Shown here one piece after another: positions 1 to 8,927 of a DNA stretch of 64,000 nucleotides (position 1 is the first letter of the stretch; the number at the start of each line of letters is the position of its first letter). Source of the stretch: Enterobacteriaceae bacterium. Its GTDB lineage: Bacteria; Pseudomonadota; Gammaproteobacteria; Enterobacterales; Enterobacteriaceae. The DNA is taken from contig JAISKF010000032.1 of NCBI GenBank assembly GCA_031261005.1, positions 62,001 to 126,000 on the forward strand, read 5' to 3'. Below the pieces are notes generated by a model. It did not search any database and was not told where the DNA came from. It worked only from the letters and a program-made list of their open reading frames with translations. Position numbers and translations under genes: made by a program.

Positions 1-929
1 CTCGCTTAGGCGACAGCCCATTCTTTGTGATCGAAGCTGACGAATACGACACCGCTTTCTTCGATAAGCGTTCCAAATTTGTTCATTATTGCCCGCGTAC
101 TTTAGTCTTAAATAATTTGGAATTTGATCACGCAGATATTTTTGAAGATCTGCGGGCAATTCAAAAACAGTTCCATCATTTAGTGCGTCTGGTTCCTCGT
201 CAGGGAAAAATTATGCTTCCTGAAAGTGATACCAATTTAAAACAAGTCATTAGTATGGGCTGCTGGAGCGAGCTTGAAACAACGGGTGATGGTCAGTCAT
301 GGTCAACACATCAATTAACCCCTGATGCCAGCCATTATCAAGTATTGTTCAATAGCGAAGTCGTTGGTGAAGTGAACTGGTCGCTAGTCGGTGAACATAA
401 TATGCAAAACGGCTTGATGGCAGTTGCAGCAGCGCGCCACGTTGGTATCCAACCGCATGATGCTTGTCAGGCTTTGAATGATTTTATCAATGCACGCCGC
501 CGGTTAGAATTGCGCGGTGAAGTTAACGGTATTGCGATTTATGATGATTTCGCGCATCACCCTACCGCAATTTTAGCTACTTTATCAGCGCTGCGAAGCA
601 AAGTTGGCAGTACAGCGCGTATTCTTACAGTGCTGGAACCGCGCTCAAATACCATGAAGATGGGCGTTAATAAAAACGATCTGGCACCCGCTTTTGGTCG
701 GGCTGATGAAGTATTTATGTTTCAGCCAGCGAATCTAGCGTGGCAAGTTTCCGATGTAACTGATGCTTGTATTCAGCCAGCACATTGGTCAGGCGATTTA
801 GATGCACTGGTTGATATGATTGTGGATAGCACACAACCCGGCGATAACATTTTAGTAATGAGTAACGGTGGTTTCGGCGGTATCCATGAGAAATTACTGG
901 CAGGCTTGAAGAAAAAACAAGTGCAATAG
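1..929 (+). CDS. mpl: UDP-N-acetylmuramate:L-alanyl-gamma-D-glutamyl-meso-diaminopimelate ligase, 3' part
   Basis: Murein peptide ligase of the Mur ligase family. In E. coli it re-attaches the recycled tripeptide L-Ala-D-Glu-mDap to UDP-MurNAc in the cytoplasm. The gene is cut by the window start: the reading frame is open from base 3, and the GTG at 27 is an internal Val codon (…FFVIEADEYDTAFF…), not a start. About 309 of the usual ~457 residues are present, covering the central ATPase and C-terminal domains. The N-terminal ATP-binding loop lies outside the window. Visible motifs are EADEYDTAF, NNLEFDHADIF, YDDFAHHPTAI and LEPRSNTMKMG. The last agree almost residue for residue with E. coli Mpl as I recall it. 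A repeat element starts just after the TAG stop. Confidence 0.93.
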   Translation, partial: RLGDSPFFVIEADEYDTAFFDKRSKFVHYCPRTLVLNNLEFDHADIFEDLRAIQKQFHHLVRLVPRQGKIMLPESDTNLKQVISMGCWSELETTGDGQSWSTHQLTPDASHYQVLFNSEVVGEVNWSLVGEHNMQNGLMAVAAARHVGIQPHDACQALNDFINARRRLELRGEVNGIAIYDDFAHHPTAILATLSALRSKVGSTARILTVLEPRSNTMKMGVNKNDLAPAFGRADEVFMFQPANLAWQVSDVTDACIQPAHWSGDLDALVDMIVDSTQPGDNILVMSNGGFGGIHEKLLAGLKKKQVQ

Positions 930-942
930 TTGGTATTGTTAA

Positions 943-1072
943 ACTATATCCACGATAAATTTCAAATAATTACATGATTTTTGCGTAGGGCGGCAGATTA
1001 CCGCCCTACGTATTATTCTTTATTATTAATTTATTGTTTTTACCACTTTCTTATCCAAACCTGAGATTAACT
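943..1072 (+). repeat. Palindromic intergenic repeat, copy R1
   Basis: One of nine related copies in the window. It has the shared flank CGATAAATTTCAAATAATTA, then a GC-rich hairpin at 984-1009 (GTAGGGCGGCAG…CCGCCCTAC), then the AT-rich right flank ending in TTATCCAAACCTGAGATTAA. Only one of the two inner hairpins is present, so this is a shortened copy. It fills most of the mpl to tRNA spacer. The rest of that spacer, up to the tRNA promoter, shows no supported gene. Confidence 0.8.
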
Positions 1073-1246
1073 AACCAACGGGCATGGCGATCATCTCTGG
1101 TTTTTTCATTGCCTAAAATAATGAATTATCAAATAGATAATTGTCCAGTCACGGCACACTCACTCTCACCACATTTAATAATGCTGCTTTCAATAAATAC
1201 AATCACCTACAACTGTTCAGAAAACAGACGTTTACTCAAGTAGCTA

Positions 1247-1276
1247 TGGACGAAGCGCCAACGATTACCGTATAAT
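1247..1276 (+). promoter_or_regulatory. Predicted sigma70 promoter of tRNA-Ile
   Basis: A perfect -10 TATAAT at 1271-1276 lies 11 nt before the tRNA. A -35-like TGGACG at 1247-1252 sits 18 nt upstream of it. The GC-rich CCCCGCC after the -10 resembles the discriminator of a stable-RNA promoter. No experimental start site is implied. Confidence 0.65.
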
Positions 1277-1287
1277 CCCCGCCACTC

Positions 1288-1363
1288 GGCCCCTTAGCTC
1301 AGTGGTTAGAGCAGGCGACTCATAATCGCTTGGTCCCCCGTTCAAGCCGGGGAGGGGCCACCA
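1288..1363 (+). tRNA. ileX: tRNA-Ile2 (anticodon CAU, read AUA after lysidine modification)
   Basis: A 76-nt cloverleaf with CCA encoded at 1361-1363. The acceptor stem is GGCCCCT/AGGGGCC and the anticodon loop is CTCATAA with CAT at 1321-1323. The T arm is CCCCG-TTCAAGC-CGGGG. The body matches E. coli ileX/ileY rather than elongator or initiator tRNA-Met. It therefore should be the minor isoleucine tRNA whose C34 is changed to lysidine by TilS. It is a single gene with its own promoter and terminator. Confidence 0.9.
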
Positions 1364-1390
1364 AAATTTAGCTTTGAATACATATAATTA

Positions 1391-1416
1391 AGCCCACTTT
1401 GTTAAGTGGGCTTTTT
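1391..1416 (+). terminator. Rho-independent terminator after tRNA-Ile
   Basis: A perfect 9-bp stem AGCCCACTT/AAGTGGGCT (1391-1399 with 1404-1412) has a 4-nt loop and is followed by a run of T. Confidence 0.9.
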
Positions 1417-1479
1417 GTTGTTTATCGCAAAGTGGCTGTGAAATGGCAGTAAATTTTTGCTGCCATACCAGATTCCCAC

Positions 1480-3192
1480 CTACATCAACGTCACCGCTAA
1501 TTCAGCGTTTTCTTGCAGGCGATAAATTGGTAGATATTGTGATTTTATCTCGCTGGCGGTTGGGGTTTTAGGTGTTGCTTTTTTCTTCACGGCTGAGGTT
1601 TTGGCTGGCAGGTTGATCAGACCGTTGGAGGCGAAGCTGCTTTGGCTTTCCGGTTCCAGCGCGGCGATGATCAGATTCGCTAACGGTTGTTGCATCGGGA
1701 TATAGTAGTAACCGGCGGTGAGCGCTAAGTCCGTTTCTTCAACTTGTGTGGTGACTTGCACGATCTTATTACCTGCTTTACTTACACTACCGCTAACATC
1801 TTTTTTATTCGCGTTGTTGCGCTGTGCCAGACTGTATAATTGCGCTTTTATTTTCTGCGGTTGGTTGACTACATAAACTTCCACACCTAATGCTTGTAGA
1901 TGCTGTGCGGCTTTTTTCTCGGTTGGTGCTAATAAATAAGCGTAAGGACGCGCGCGGGTAATAACTGGCGTGATGTTTAGTGAAGAGTTCCAATCCACAT
2001 TAATTTTCACGCCATCGGCAGTTTTCGCATCAATCATAGCAATGGTGCGTTTTTCTGGCGTGGCTTGACCTTTAACCACCATTGCACCTTGCCCTGCCTC
2101 ATTAGCGATTTCGCGGCGAATATCTTTGCCTAGTGCGATTAAATCACTGCTGCTTTTCGCGGCAGTTTTCACCAGTGTTTGCATCGCCACCAGTTGAGTA
2201 TAAACACGGCGGGCATAATGAGCTTTACCCAACCCTACGCCGCGGCTTTCCAGCAGAAACGAAATAGAGTTACGCAGCCCTGCAATATTTCGTAGTGTAT
2301 CTGCCTCAATCCCGCCCATTGATAAGGTTTTATCCTTTATATTGGCTTTATCAGTGGTGAAATACCAGGAATGAGTCAGTCCGTTACTTTCAAAGGTAGT
2401 AACGATATTTTCGCGGAATGGTTTATCCATAATTTTCATCAAACTGGCAGGCAGATTATTGGTAGTTGCTTGCTGGAACATGGCATCATAACGCTGTAGT
2501 GCGTTAAATTTTTCCAGCCAGACACCAATAGGGCTGTATTCATGAGAATCTAAAACTACATCAGGCTGATACTGATTGAATACATTAGCAATCGCGCGGC
2601 TTTCTGGTGAGCGTAATAACAGATGGTCTCGGTTAAGGTTGATTCCGTTTGCTAAATCGTGAGTGAAACTTTCTGCGCCATCAGGATTGGCGCGCGGGAT
2701 TATCAGGACATTGATTTGAGAAAGCACATCGCCCTCTTTGCCCTGAGCTAAACTTTTCGCATAAGCCAGAGCGGCTTCGCCCGGTGCGGGTTCATCGCCA
2801 TTTTGCAGAGCAATAATCAGTACCGTTGGCTTACCATTTTTCAGCAAAATTTCTGGCGTAGCGCTGTTTGAATCGGAAAAGATCAGTAATGGAATGGATT
2901 TACCTTTCTGCGAATGCCCGATAATACTAACTTTTAATTGATTTGTGGTTTTACTGAGCTGCTGAATAAAATCTTCCATCTCTTTTTGGGAAGTAAAATC
3001 TTTCTTATCTTCAGCAAATGCTGGCGTTCCCATATCCACCAATGTTGGCGCGGGGAATTGCTTCACGATCGCTGGCATTTCTTGATAATTCTTCGCCGGA
3101 TCATATTTAGCCAGCCCGCTAACAGGCATTAACATTAAACCAAGCACGCAAGGATACAACGCCGATAGTACCGTGCGGGTAAAACACTTCAT
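1480..3192 (-). CDS. Secreted M14-family zinc carboxypeptidase-like protein
   Basis: A 570-residue protein with an N-terminal signal peptide (residues ~1-28, hydrophobic core VLGLMLMPVSGLA), so probably periplasmic. Residues ~80-340 form an M14 (carboxypeptidase A-like) domain. Candidate catalytic residues are E134 (in NGDEPAPGE), R167/N169 (PRANPDG), N187-R188-D189 (INLNRD), the zinc ligand H217 (DSHEY) and the general base E315 (FLLESRG). The oddity is position 131: the first zinc ligand of HxxE is Asn (codon AAT), giving QNGDE where HGDE is usual. The C-terminal ~230 residues form a family-specific region. A GGGAG ribosome site precedes the ATG. The gene stands alone and no E. coli K-12 orthologue is recognised. 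Substrate unknown. Confidence 0.8.
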   Translation of the reverse strand: MKCFTRTVLSALYPCVLGLMLMPVSGLAKYDPAKNYQEMPAIVKQFPAPTLVDMGTPAFAEDKKDFTSQKEMEDFIQQLSKTTNQLKVSIIGHSQKGKSIPLLIFSDSNSATPEILLKNGKPTVLIIALQNGDEPAPGEAALAYAKSLAQGKEGDVLSQINVLIIPRANPDGAESFTHDLANGINLNRDHLLLRSPESRAIANVFNQYQPDVVLDSHEYSPIGVWLEKFNALQRYDAMFQQATTNNLPASLMKIMDKPFRENIVTTFESNGLTHSWYFTTDKANIKDKTLSMGGIEADTLRNIAGLRNSISFLLESRGVGLGKAHYARRVYTQLVAMQTLVKTAAKSSSDLIALGKDIRREIANEAGQGAMVVKGQATPEKRTIAMIDAKTADGVKINVDWNSSLNITPVITRARPYAYLLAPTEKKAAQHLQALGVEVYVVNQPQKIKAQLYSLAQRNNANKKDVSGSVSKAGNKIVQVTTQVEETDLALTAGYYYIPMQQPLANLIIAALEPESQSSFASNGLINLPAKTSAVKKKATPKTPTASEIKSQYLPIYRLQENAELAVTLM

Positions 3193-3394
3193 TAGGTATC
3201 TCCCGAAAAGAAAAATTTATTTATTTTAGTTTTGCGACATTCATTACGCGGTGTTTACTTCATTATTTTCAACAGCCAACAACAATCGTGAGCGAAATCG
3301 AAAACCTTTCCATCAGCACTTAACAAACTAAAGACAATATTACTCTATTACGCCCTAAATTGATTTATTCGCAGCAGCAAGATGTGCATAAAAA

Positions 3395-3556
3395 ATGAAA
3401 CAAGCAGATGTTGCCCGCAATGCTGCACATCTATCTCACATCTCCCGTCCGCGCACGTCTGATGTGGTGAATAAAAAAGCCGGTAAATTCACTATTGATG
3501 CTTTAGTGAATATGTTAAATCGCATCGGTAAGCTGGTAAATGTTTCTGTCAGGTAA
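3395..3556 (+). pseudogene. Truncated XRE-type helix-turn-helix (HigA/antitoxin-like) gene remnant
   Basis: A 53-codon frame (MKQADVARNAA… to …LVNVSVR) ending in TAA. It resembles the C-terminal two thirds of small XRE antitoxins of the HigA/COG5606 type: QADVAR (helix 1), RPRTSDVVNKKAGKFTIDAL (recognition helix and turn) and VNMLNRIGK. Such proteins are normally ~90-110 residues. An in-frame TAA stands directly before this ATG and no Shine-Dalgarno is visible. No toxin gene lies beside it. I read it as a decayed fragment of a former toxin-antitoxin or regulator gene; a functional 53-residue protein cannot be excluded. Confidence 0.6.
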
Positions 3557-3754
3557 TACCTGATAACAAATAATTCTAAAAATAAATTATTTTTCAATAA
3601 GATAATTTCATATTACATCACTATTCACTTTGCACATAAAATGATTCAACAAATAATATATCAATATTTTATATTGAAAATATCGAAAAATAATCGTTAA
3701 AAATAGAGATTAATATATAAATTTCCATAAAATAAAAAATAAAACTCTTGATTA

Positions 3755-3778
3755 TTAATTGTAAAAAATTACAATTAA
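3755..3778. promoter_or_regulatory. Perfect inverted repeat upstream of cyoA (candidate operator)
   Basis: TTAATTGTAA-AAAA-TTACAATTAA is a perfect 10-bp inverted repeat with a 4-nt centre, 187 nt before the cyoA ATG. It lies in a very AT-rich stretch (3560-3830), which should contain the cyo promoter. In E. coli cyo is repressed by ArcA under oxygen limitation, but this palindrome is not a clear match to the ArcA direct-repeat box, so the regulator is unknown. The rest of the 3193-3965 gap holds the XRE remnant and nothing else I can support. Confidence 0.5.
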
Positions 3779-3965
3779 ATAACATAAATTTAGTATTATT
3801 TACATAAATGCAACTTTTCCATAGAATTAGCCCTACTATCTGAACCTGTTTATTGAGGTTCGTAATACTGCAAAGCGCTTCGCGTTTTGTTCTAACGTAC
3901 TTTTTATGAGGTGCTGTTTATCAAGTACTTTATGTGAAAGTACAGTGTCATGAGGCCGTTGATCA

Positions 3966-4853
3966 ATGAGACTCAAACAATGCAATAAGTTTTCTAAAGT
4001 GCTACTGCTCGGACTCGCTGGCTTACTGCTCAGCGGTTGTGATATGGCATTGATGAATCCGAAAGGGCAGATCGGGATGGAGCAGAGATCCCTGATCATA
4101 ACAGCGATTATCTTGATGTTAATCGTTGTTATTCCTGCCATTTTTATGACTTTTCTCTTCGCATGGAAATATCGCGAATCCAACAAAAACGCGAAATATA
4201 CGCCGAACTGGGCGCACTCAAAAAAAGTAGAGATGGTGGTTTGGGGGATTCCCTGCATCATCATTTTAATATTAGGAACGTTGACGTGGAAAACCACGCA
4301 AGCGCTCGATCCACGCAAGCCGATCCCAAGTGAAGCGACGACCATTACTATTGAAGCCGTTTCAATGGACTGGAAGTGGCTGTTTATCTATCCGGATCTT
4401 GGCATTGCCAGCGTTAATGAACTCTCTTTCCCTGATAACGTGCCGGTAAAATTCAAAATCACCTCCGACACGGTGATGAACTCTTTCTTTATTCCCCGCC
4501 TCGGCAGCCAGATTTATGCGATGGCTGGCATGCAAAATATTGTGCATTTAATCGCCAATGAAAAAGGTATTTATCCCGGCATGTCGGCGAACTATAGCGG
4601 TAAGGGATTTTCCGGAATGAAGTTCAATGCCATTGTCACTTCGCAAGAAGATTTCAATAAATGGGTTGAGAAAGTCAGACAATCGCCGAATCAATTGCAA
4701 TGGGCGGATTACAACCAACTTGCTGCACCAAGCGAAAACAATAGTGTTGAGTATTTCTCAACCGTTAAGCCTGATCTGTACCTCGATATTATTAATAAAT
4801 ACATGGGTATGGATATGAGCAAGCACTCACATCATTCTGGAATCGAGGAATAA
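3966..4853 (+). CDS. cyoA: Cytochrome bo3 ubiquinol oxidase subunit II
   Basis: Subunit II of the proton-pumping quinol oxidase; 295 residues (E. coli 315). Residues 1-25 are a lipoprotein signal with lipobox LSGC, so Cys25 should be acylated after cleavage. Two membrane helices follow (~43-65 and ~85-107), then a periplasmic cupredoxin-fold domain (~115-295) containing [12 protein letters not shown]. As in other quinol oxidases, the CuA-binding cysteines of cytochrome c oxidases are missing. It is first of five genes cyoABCDE; cyoB starts 3 nt after its stop. Confidence 0.96.
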   Translation: MRLKQCNKFSKVLLLGLAGLLLSGCDMALMNPKGQIGMEQRSLIITAIILMLIVVIPAIFMTFLFAWKYRESNKNAKYTPNWAHSKKVEMVVWGIPCIIILILGTLTWKTTQALDPRKPIPSEATTITIEAVSMDWKWLFIYPDLGIASVNELSFPDNVPVKFKITSDTVMNSFFIPRLGSQIYAMAGMQNIVHLIANEKGIYPGMSANYSGKGFSGMKFNAIVTSQEDFNKWVEKVRQSPNQLQWADYNQLAAPSENNSVEYFSTVKPDLYLDIINKYMGMDMSKHSHHSGIEE

Positions 4854-4856
4854 ACG

Positions 4857-6854
4857 ATGTTAGGAAAATTAACGCTTGATGCCATTCCTTACCATGAGCC
4901 GATTATCATGGGTGCGGTTGGCTTCATTATTATCGGCGGGATCGCACTGCTGGCACTGATCACTTATTTCGGCAAATGGAAATGGCTGTGGAAAGAGTGG
5001 TTAACCAGCGTCGATCATAAAAAAATCGGTGTAATGTACATTCTGGTGGCGATCGTTATGCTGCTGCGCGGTTTTTCCGATGCCATTATGATGCGTACTC
5101 AATTGGCAGTCGCGGCTGCGACTGCGGGTGACGGTTTCTTGCCGCCGCATCACTATGATCAGATCTTCACCGCTCATGGCGTGATTATGATCTTTTTTAT
5201 GGCGATGCCGTTCGTGATCGGGTTAATGAATATCGTCGTACCACTGCAAATCGGCGCGCGTGATGTGGCATACCCATTCCTGAATTCCCTAAGTTTCTGG
5301 TTGTTTGTCGCGGGTGTGGTGCTCATTAATATTTCGCTGGGTGTCGGTGAATTCGCGCAAACTGGTTGGCTGGCTTATCCGCCGCTTTCGGGCAAGGTGT
5401 ACAATCCGGGCGTCGGGGTCGATTACTGGATATGGAGTCTGCAAATATCAGGAGTCGGGACGTTGCTCACTGGTGTGAACTTCTTTGTTACTATTTTGAA
5501 AATGCGTACACCAGGCATGAAGATGATGCAGATGCCAGTATTCACCTGGACTGCGCTATGTTCTAACGTGCTGATTATTGCTTCGTTCCCGATTCTGACG
5601 GCAACCATTGCCATGCTGACATTAGATCGTTATCTCGGTTTCCATTTCTTTACCAACGATCTCGGCGGCAATCAGATGATGTACGTTAATCTGATTTGGG
5701 CATGGGGACACCCTGAAGTTTATATTCTAATCCTGCCTTGTTTTGGTATTTACTCCGAAGTTGTCGCCACTTTCAGTAAAAAGCAGCTATTCGGTTATAC
5801 CTCGCTGGTTTGGGCAACTATCGTCATTACCCTGCTGTCATTTATCGTTTGGCTGCATCACTTCTTTACGATGGGTGCTGGCGCGAACGTTAACGCTTTC
5901 TTTGGTATCGCCACGATGATTATCTCCATACCGACTGGGGTGAAGATATTCAACTGGCTATTTACCATGTATCAGGGTCGTATCCAGTTCTCGACACCCA
6001 TCATGTGGACACTCGGCTTTTTGGTAACATTCAGCGTTGGCGGTATGACTGGCGTGCTGTTAGCAGTTCCGGGAGCAAACTATGTGCTGCATAACAGCCT
6101 GTTCCTGATTGCTCACTTCCATAATGTGATTATCGGCGGTGTAGTATTCGGCTGTCTGGCTGGTTTCAACTACTGGTTTCCGAAAGCGTTTGGTTTCAAG
6201 CTGAACGAAAAACTGGGTAAATGTGCGTTTTGGTTCTGGATTATCGGCTTCTTCGTTGCCTTTATGCCGCTGTACGCACTGGGCTTTATGGGAATGACGC
6301 GCCGTTTGAACTATAGCCTGCAACCAGAGTGGACATCTTTACTGGTCGTTGCTGCTATCGGTGCAGTATTGATCGCTATTGGTATTGCCTGCCAAATTCT
6401 GCAATTAATCGTCAGTATTAAAGATCGCAACAAGAATCGCGATGTAACCGGCGATCCGTGGGGCGGGCGCACGCTGGAATGGTCAACGTCTTCTCCGGCT
6501 CCGTTCTATAACTTCGCTCATCTGCCAAGCGTCAAAGGTATCGATGCGTTCTTTGCCATGAAACAAGATGGCACCGCTTATCAGCGTCCGGCAAGCTATG
6601 AGCCGATCCACATGCCTAAAAATACCGGTGTCGGAGTGATTATTGCCGCATTCAGCGTGGTATTTGGCTTCGCGATGGTATGGGAAATCTGGTGGATGGC
6701 GTTGGTCGGTTTTATCGGTATCGCAGTGACTTATATTGCTTATACCTTTAATGATGACACTGAATATTTCGTCCCTGTGGACGAGATCGAAAAAATCGAA
6801 AACCAGAATTTTGCAAAACTTAATCAGGCTGGGGTGATAAATCATGGCAACTGA
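4857..6854 (+). CDS. cyoB: Cytochrome bo3 ubiquinol oxidase subunit I
   Basis: Catalytic subunit of the haem-copper oxidase; 665 residues (E. coli 663) with about 15 membrane helices. It oxidises ubiquinol, reduces oxygen and pumps protons. Visible residues, by analogy with E. coli and offset by +1 after an inserted residue near 90: R71 and D75 of the quinone site (RGFSDA), H99/Q102 (PPHHYDQ), H107 low-spin haem ligand (TAHG), H285-Y289 (WGHPEVY, CuB ligand and cross-linked Tyr), H334-H335 (WLHHFF, CuB) and H420/H422 (AHFHNV, haem ligands). The key set is complete, so the oxidase should be active. It overlaps cyoC by 11 nt. Confidence 0.98.
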   Translation: MLGKLTLDAIPYHEPIIMGAVGFIIIGGIALLALITYFGKWKWLWKEWLTSVDHKKIGVMYILVAIVMLLRGFSDAIMMRTQLAVAAATAGDGFLPPHHYDQIFTAHGVIMIFFMAMPFVIGLMNIVVPLQIGARDVAYPFLNSLSFWLFVAGVVLINISLGVGEFAQTGWLAYPPLSGKVYNPGVGVDYWIWSLQISGVGTLLTGVNFFVTILKMRTPGMKMMQMPVFTWTALCSNVLIIASFPILTATIAMLTLDRYLGFHFFTNDLGGNQMMYVNLIWAWGHPEVYILILPCFGIYSEVVATFSKKQLFGYTSLVWATIVITLLSFIVWLHHFFTMGAGANVNAFFGIATMIISIPTGVKIFNWLFTMYQGRIQFSTPIMWTLGFLVTFSVGGMTGVLLAVPGANYVLHNSLFLIAHFHNVIIGGVVFGCLAGFNYWFPKAFGFKLNEKLGKCAFWFWIIGFFVAFMPLYALGFMGMTRRLNYSLQPEWTSLLVVAAIGAVLIAIGIACQILQLIVSIKDRNKNRDVTGDPWGGRTLEWSTSSPAPFYNFAHLPSVKGIDAFFAMKQDGTAYQRPASYEPIHMPKNTGVGVIIAAFSVVFGFAMVWEIWWMALVGFIGIAVTYIAYTFNDDTEYFVPVDEIEKIENQNFAKLNQAGVINHGN

Positions 6855-7482
6855 TACTTTGATCAATCCAGGCACGATCAATCCAAACACGCATCAGCAT
6901 CATAATGAACATGATGGGCATGACGACAGCAGCGCCAAAACCGTTTTTGGGTTCTGGATCTACTTGATGAGCGACTGTATTTTGTTTGCCGCTGTTTTTG
7001 CCACCTATGTTGTATTAAGCACAGGTATTGCAGATGGTCCGGCGGGTAAAGACATCTTTGAGCTGCCTTATGTTCTCGGGGAAACTGCCTTACTGCTGTT
7101 AAGCAGCTTTACTTACGGCATGGCAATCATCGCCATGCACAGCGGCAAAAAGAGTCAGGTGATTGGTTGGTTAGTGATTACTTTCCTGTTCGGTTTAGGC
7201 TTTATCGGCATGGAAGTCAACGAGTTCCATCTGCTCATCAGTGAAGGCTTTGGTCCATCGACCAGCGCGTTCTTATCTGGTTTCTTTACCTTAGTAGGTA
7301 CTCACGGACTGCACGTCACGCTGGGGCTGATCTGGATGGTGATTATGATGATTCAAGTCGCCCAAAAAGGATTAACACCAAAAAACAACGCCCGTTTAAT
7401 GTGCCTGAGCCTGTTCTGGCACTTTCTGGACGTTATCTGGATCTGTGTATTTACCGTTGTTTATCTGATGGGGACTATCTAA
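6844..7482 (+). CDS. cyoC: Cytochrome bo3 ubiquinol oxidase subunit III
   Basis: A 212-residue integral membrane subunit (E. coli 204) of the COX3 family with five predicted helices after a His-rich cytoplasmic N-terminus ([11 protein letters not shown]). Conserved segments include [15 protein letters not shown] and [11 protein letters not shown]. It is part of the oxidase core and helps subunit I assembly. Its start lies inside the end of cyoB, and its TAA directly abuts the ATG of cyoD, which points to translational coupling. Confidence 0.96.
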   Translation: MATDTLINPGTINPNTHQHHNEHDGHDDSSAKTVFGFWIYLMSDCILFAAVFATYVVLSTGIADGPAGKDIFELPYVLGETALLLLSSFTYGMAIIAMHSGKKSQVIGWLVITFLFGLGFIGMEVNEFHLLISEGFGPSTSAFLSGFFTLVGTHGLHVTLGLIWMVIMMIQVAQKGLTPKNNARLMCLSLFWHFLDVIWICVFTVVYLMGTI

Positions 7483-7815
7483 ATGAAAAATACCGCTGTA
7501 GATGCTTCCGGCGCGAGTCATGGCTCCGTTAAGTCCTATCTGATCGGGTTTGTTCTCTCGGTAATTCTGACGGCGATCCCGTTCTGGCTAGTGATGACTG
7601 GTGCTGCTGCGCCGTCAACGCTGGCTGTAGCCATCTCTTTGTTTGCCATAGTGCAGATTGTGGTTCATCTGGTCTATTTCCTGCACATGAACTCTAAATC
7701 TGAGGGCGGCTGGAACTTGGTTGCCTTGATGTTTACCGTGCTGATCATCGCCATTGTGGTTATTGGTTCGTTATGGATTATGTACAACCTCAATATCAAC
7801 ATGATGGTTCAATAA
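7483..7815 (+). CDS. cyoD: Cytochrome bo3 ubiquinol oxidase subunit IV
   Basis: A 110-residue protein (E. coli 109) with three membrane helices (~18-38, 46-65, 78-100) and the conserved HLVYFLHMN segment. It is a small accessory subunit that assists CuB site assembly. It directly follows cyoC with no spacer. The cyoE reading frame stays open into this gene, but the true cyoE start is downstream. Confidence 0.95.
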   Translation: MKNTAVDASGASHGSVKSYLIGFVLSVILTAIPFWLVMTGAAAPSTLAVAISLFAIVQIVVHLVYFLHMNSKSEGGWNLVALMFTVLIIAIVVIGSLWIMYNLNINMMVQ

Positions 7816-7841
7816 GTGCGACACAAAGAAGATCGATTCAG

Positions 7842-8732
7842 ATGATGAAAAAGTATCTGTTAGTCACCAAGCCGGGGATCATCTTTGGCAATATGGTTTC
7901 AGTCATTGGGGGATTCCTGCTCGCCTCACAAGGGCGAGTGGATTTCTCTCTGCTGTTTGCCACGATTATCGGGGTTTCCTTAGTCGTTGCCTCTGGCTGT
8001 GTATTTAACAACTACATCGATCGGGATATTGATCGCCTGATGGAGAGAACCAAAAACCGTGTGCTGGTTAAAGGGCTGATTTCTCCTTTAGTGACGCTGG
8101 TTTATGCCAGTGTATTGGGGATCGTCGGCTTTGTGCTGCTTTATCTTTTCACCAATCTGTTAGCCGTTGAGTTCGCACTGTTGGGATTTGTGGTTTACGT
8201 CGGGCTGTACAGTTTGTACCTAAAACGAAAATCCGTTTATGGTACGCTGGTTGGCAGTTTGTCAGGCGCAGCGCCGCCGGTGATTGGTTACTGCGCGGTC
8301 AGCAACCAGTTTGATACCGGTGCGCTGTTATTGCTGGTGATTTTCAGCTTATGGCAAATGCCGCACTCCTATGCTATCGCAATCTTCCGCTATAAGGATT
8401 ATCTGGCGGCATCAATACCTGTTCTGCCGGTGAAACGCGGAATTTCTGTCACTAAAAATCATATTACGCTGTATATCATCGGCTTTATCATTGCCGCTTT
8501 AATGCTCGGTATTAGCGGCTATGCCGGTTATAGCTATTTGTTTGTCGCCGCGATTGTCGGTATTGGCTGGCTGATCATGGCGTTAATGGGCTATACCGCT
8601 GCCGATAATCGTATCTGGGCGCGCAAGCTGTTTATCTTTTCTATTGTGGCGATTACCACATTAAGCATCATGATGTCGGTTGATTATTCTCAGGCGACAT
8701 CTACCGAATCATTGCTGACTTTTGTTTGGTAA
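7842..8732 (+). CDS. cyoE: Protohaem IX farnesyltransferase (haem O synthase)
   Basis: A UbiA-family prenyltransferase that makes haem O for the oxidase by adding farnesyl to haem B; 296 residues, the same length as E. coli CyoE. The start at 7842 ([12 protein letters not shown]) was preferred over an upstream in-frame ATG at 7773, which would lie inside cyoD and add 23 unmatched residues. The two Asp-rich prenyl-diphosphate motifs are [15 protein letters not shown] (~60-75) and a second region around [17 protein letters not shown]. About seven to nine membrane helices. Last gene of the operon, followed by a terminator. Confidence 0.96.
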   Translation: MMKKYLLVTKPGIIFGNMVSVIGGFLLASQGRVDFSLLFATIIGVSLVVASGCVFNNYIDRDIDRLMERTKNRVLVKGLISPLVTLVYASVLGIVGFVLLYLFTNLLAVEFALLGFVVYVGLYSLYLKRKSVYGTLVGSLSGAAPPVIGYCAVSNQFDTGALLLLVIFSLWQMPHSYAIAIFRYKDYLAASIPVLPVKRGISVTKNHITLYIIGFIIAALMLGISGYAGYSYLFVAAIVGIGWLIMALMGYTAADNRIWARKLFIFSIVAITTLSIMMSVDYSQATSTESLLTFVW

Positions 8733-8769
8733 CTGCCCTTTTAATTGAGAAATAACCCATTGAAAAAAA

Positions 8770-8809
8770 AGGGATACGGTTGATAAATATTCAGCCGTAT
8801 CCCTATTTT
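8770..8809 (+). terminator. Terminator of the cyo operon
   Basis: A 9-bp stem GGGATACGG/CCGTATCCC (8771-8779 with 8795-8803) is preceded by eight A and followed by TATTTTC. It sits 37 nt after cyoE and separates the operon from yajR. Confidence 0.8.
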
Positions 8810-8927
8810 CATCACTTCGGCACACTACGGCTAATCTCCTCTGTGCCAGCCCGCCATAATAAGCCGAGTTTTTAGCGATATTTGAAGTCGTGTTTGCAAT
8901 AACAGTTGAGGTGACGGTCAAAGCAAT

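Noticed and set aside
1034-1243. 69-codon open frame on the plus strand before tRNA-Ile
   Set aside because: It starts inside repeat R1, has no ribosome site, no recognisable motif and atypical composition.
1288-1363. Assignment of the CAU tRNA as elongator or initiator tRNA-Met
   Set aside because: The acceptor stem and body match tRNA-Ile2 (ileX type), not metT/metZ; a Watson-Crick G1-C72 pair excludes the initiator.
3836-4345. 169-codon minus-strand frame opposite cyoA
   Set aside because: It is antisense to the clear cyoA coding region and has no family resemblance.
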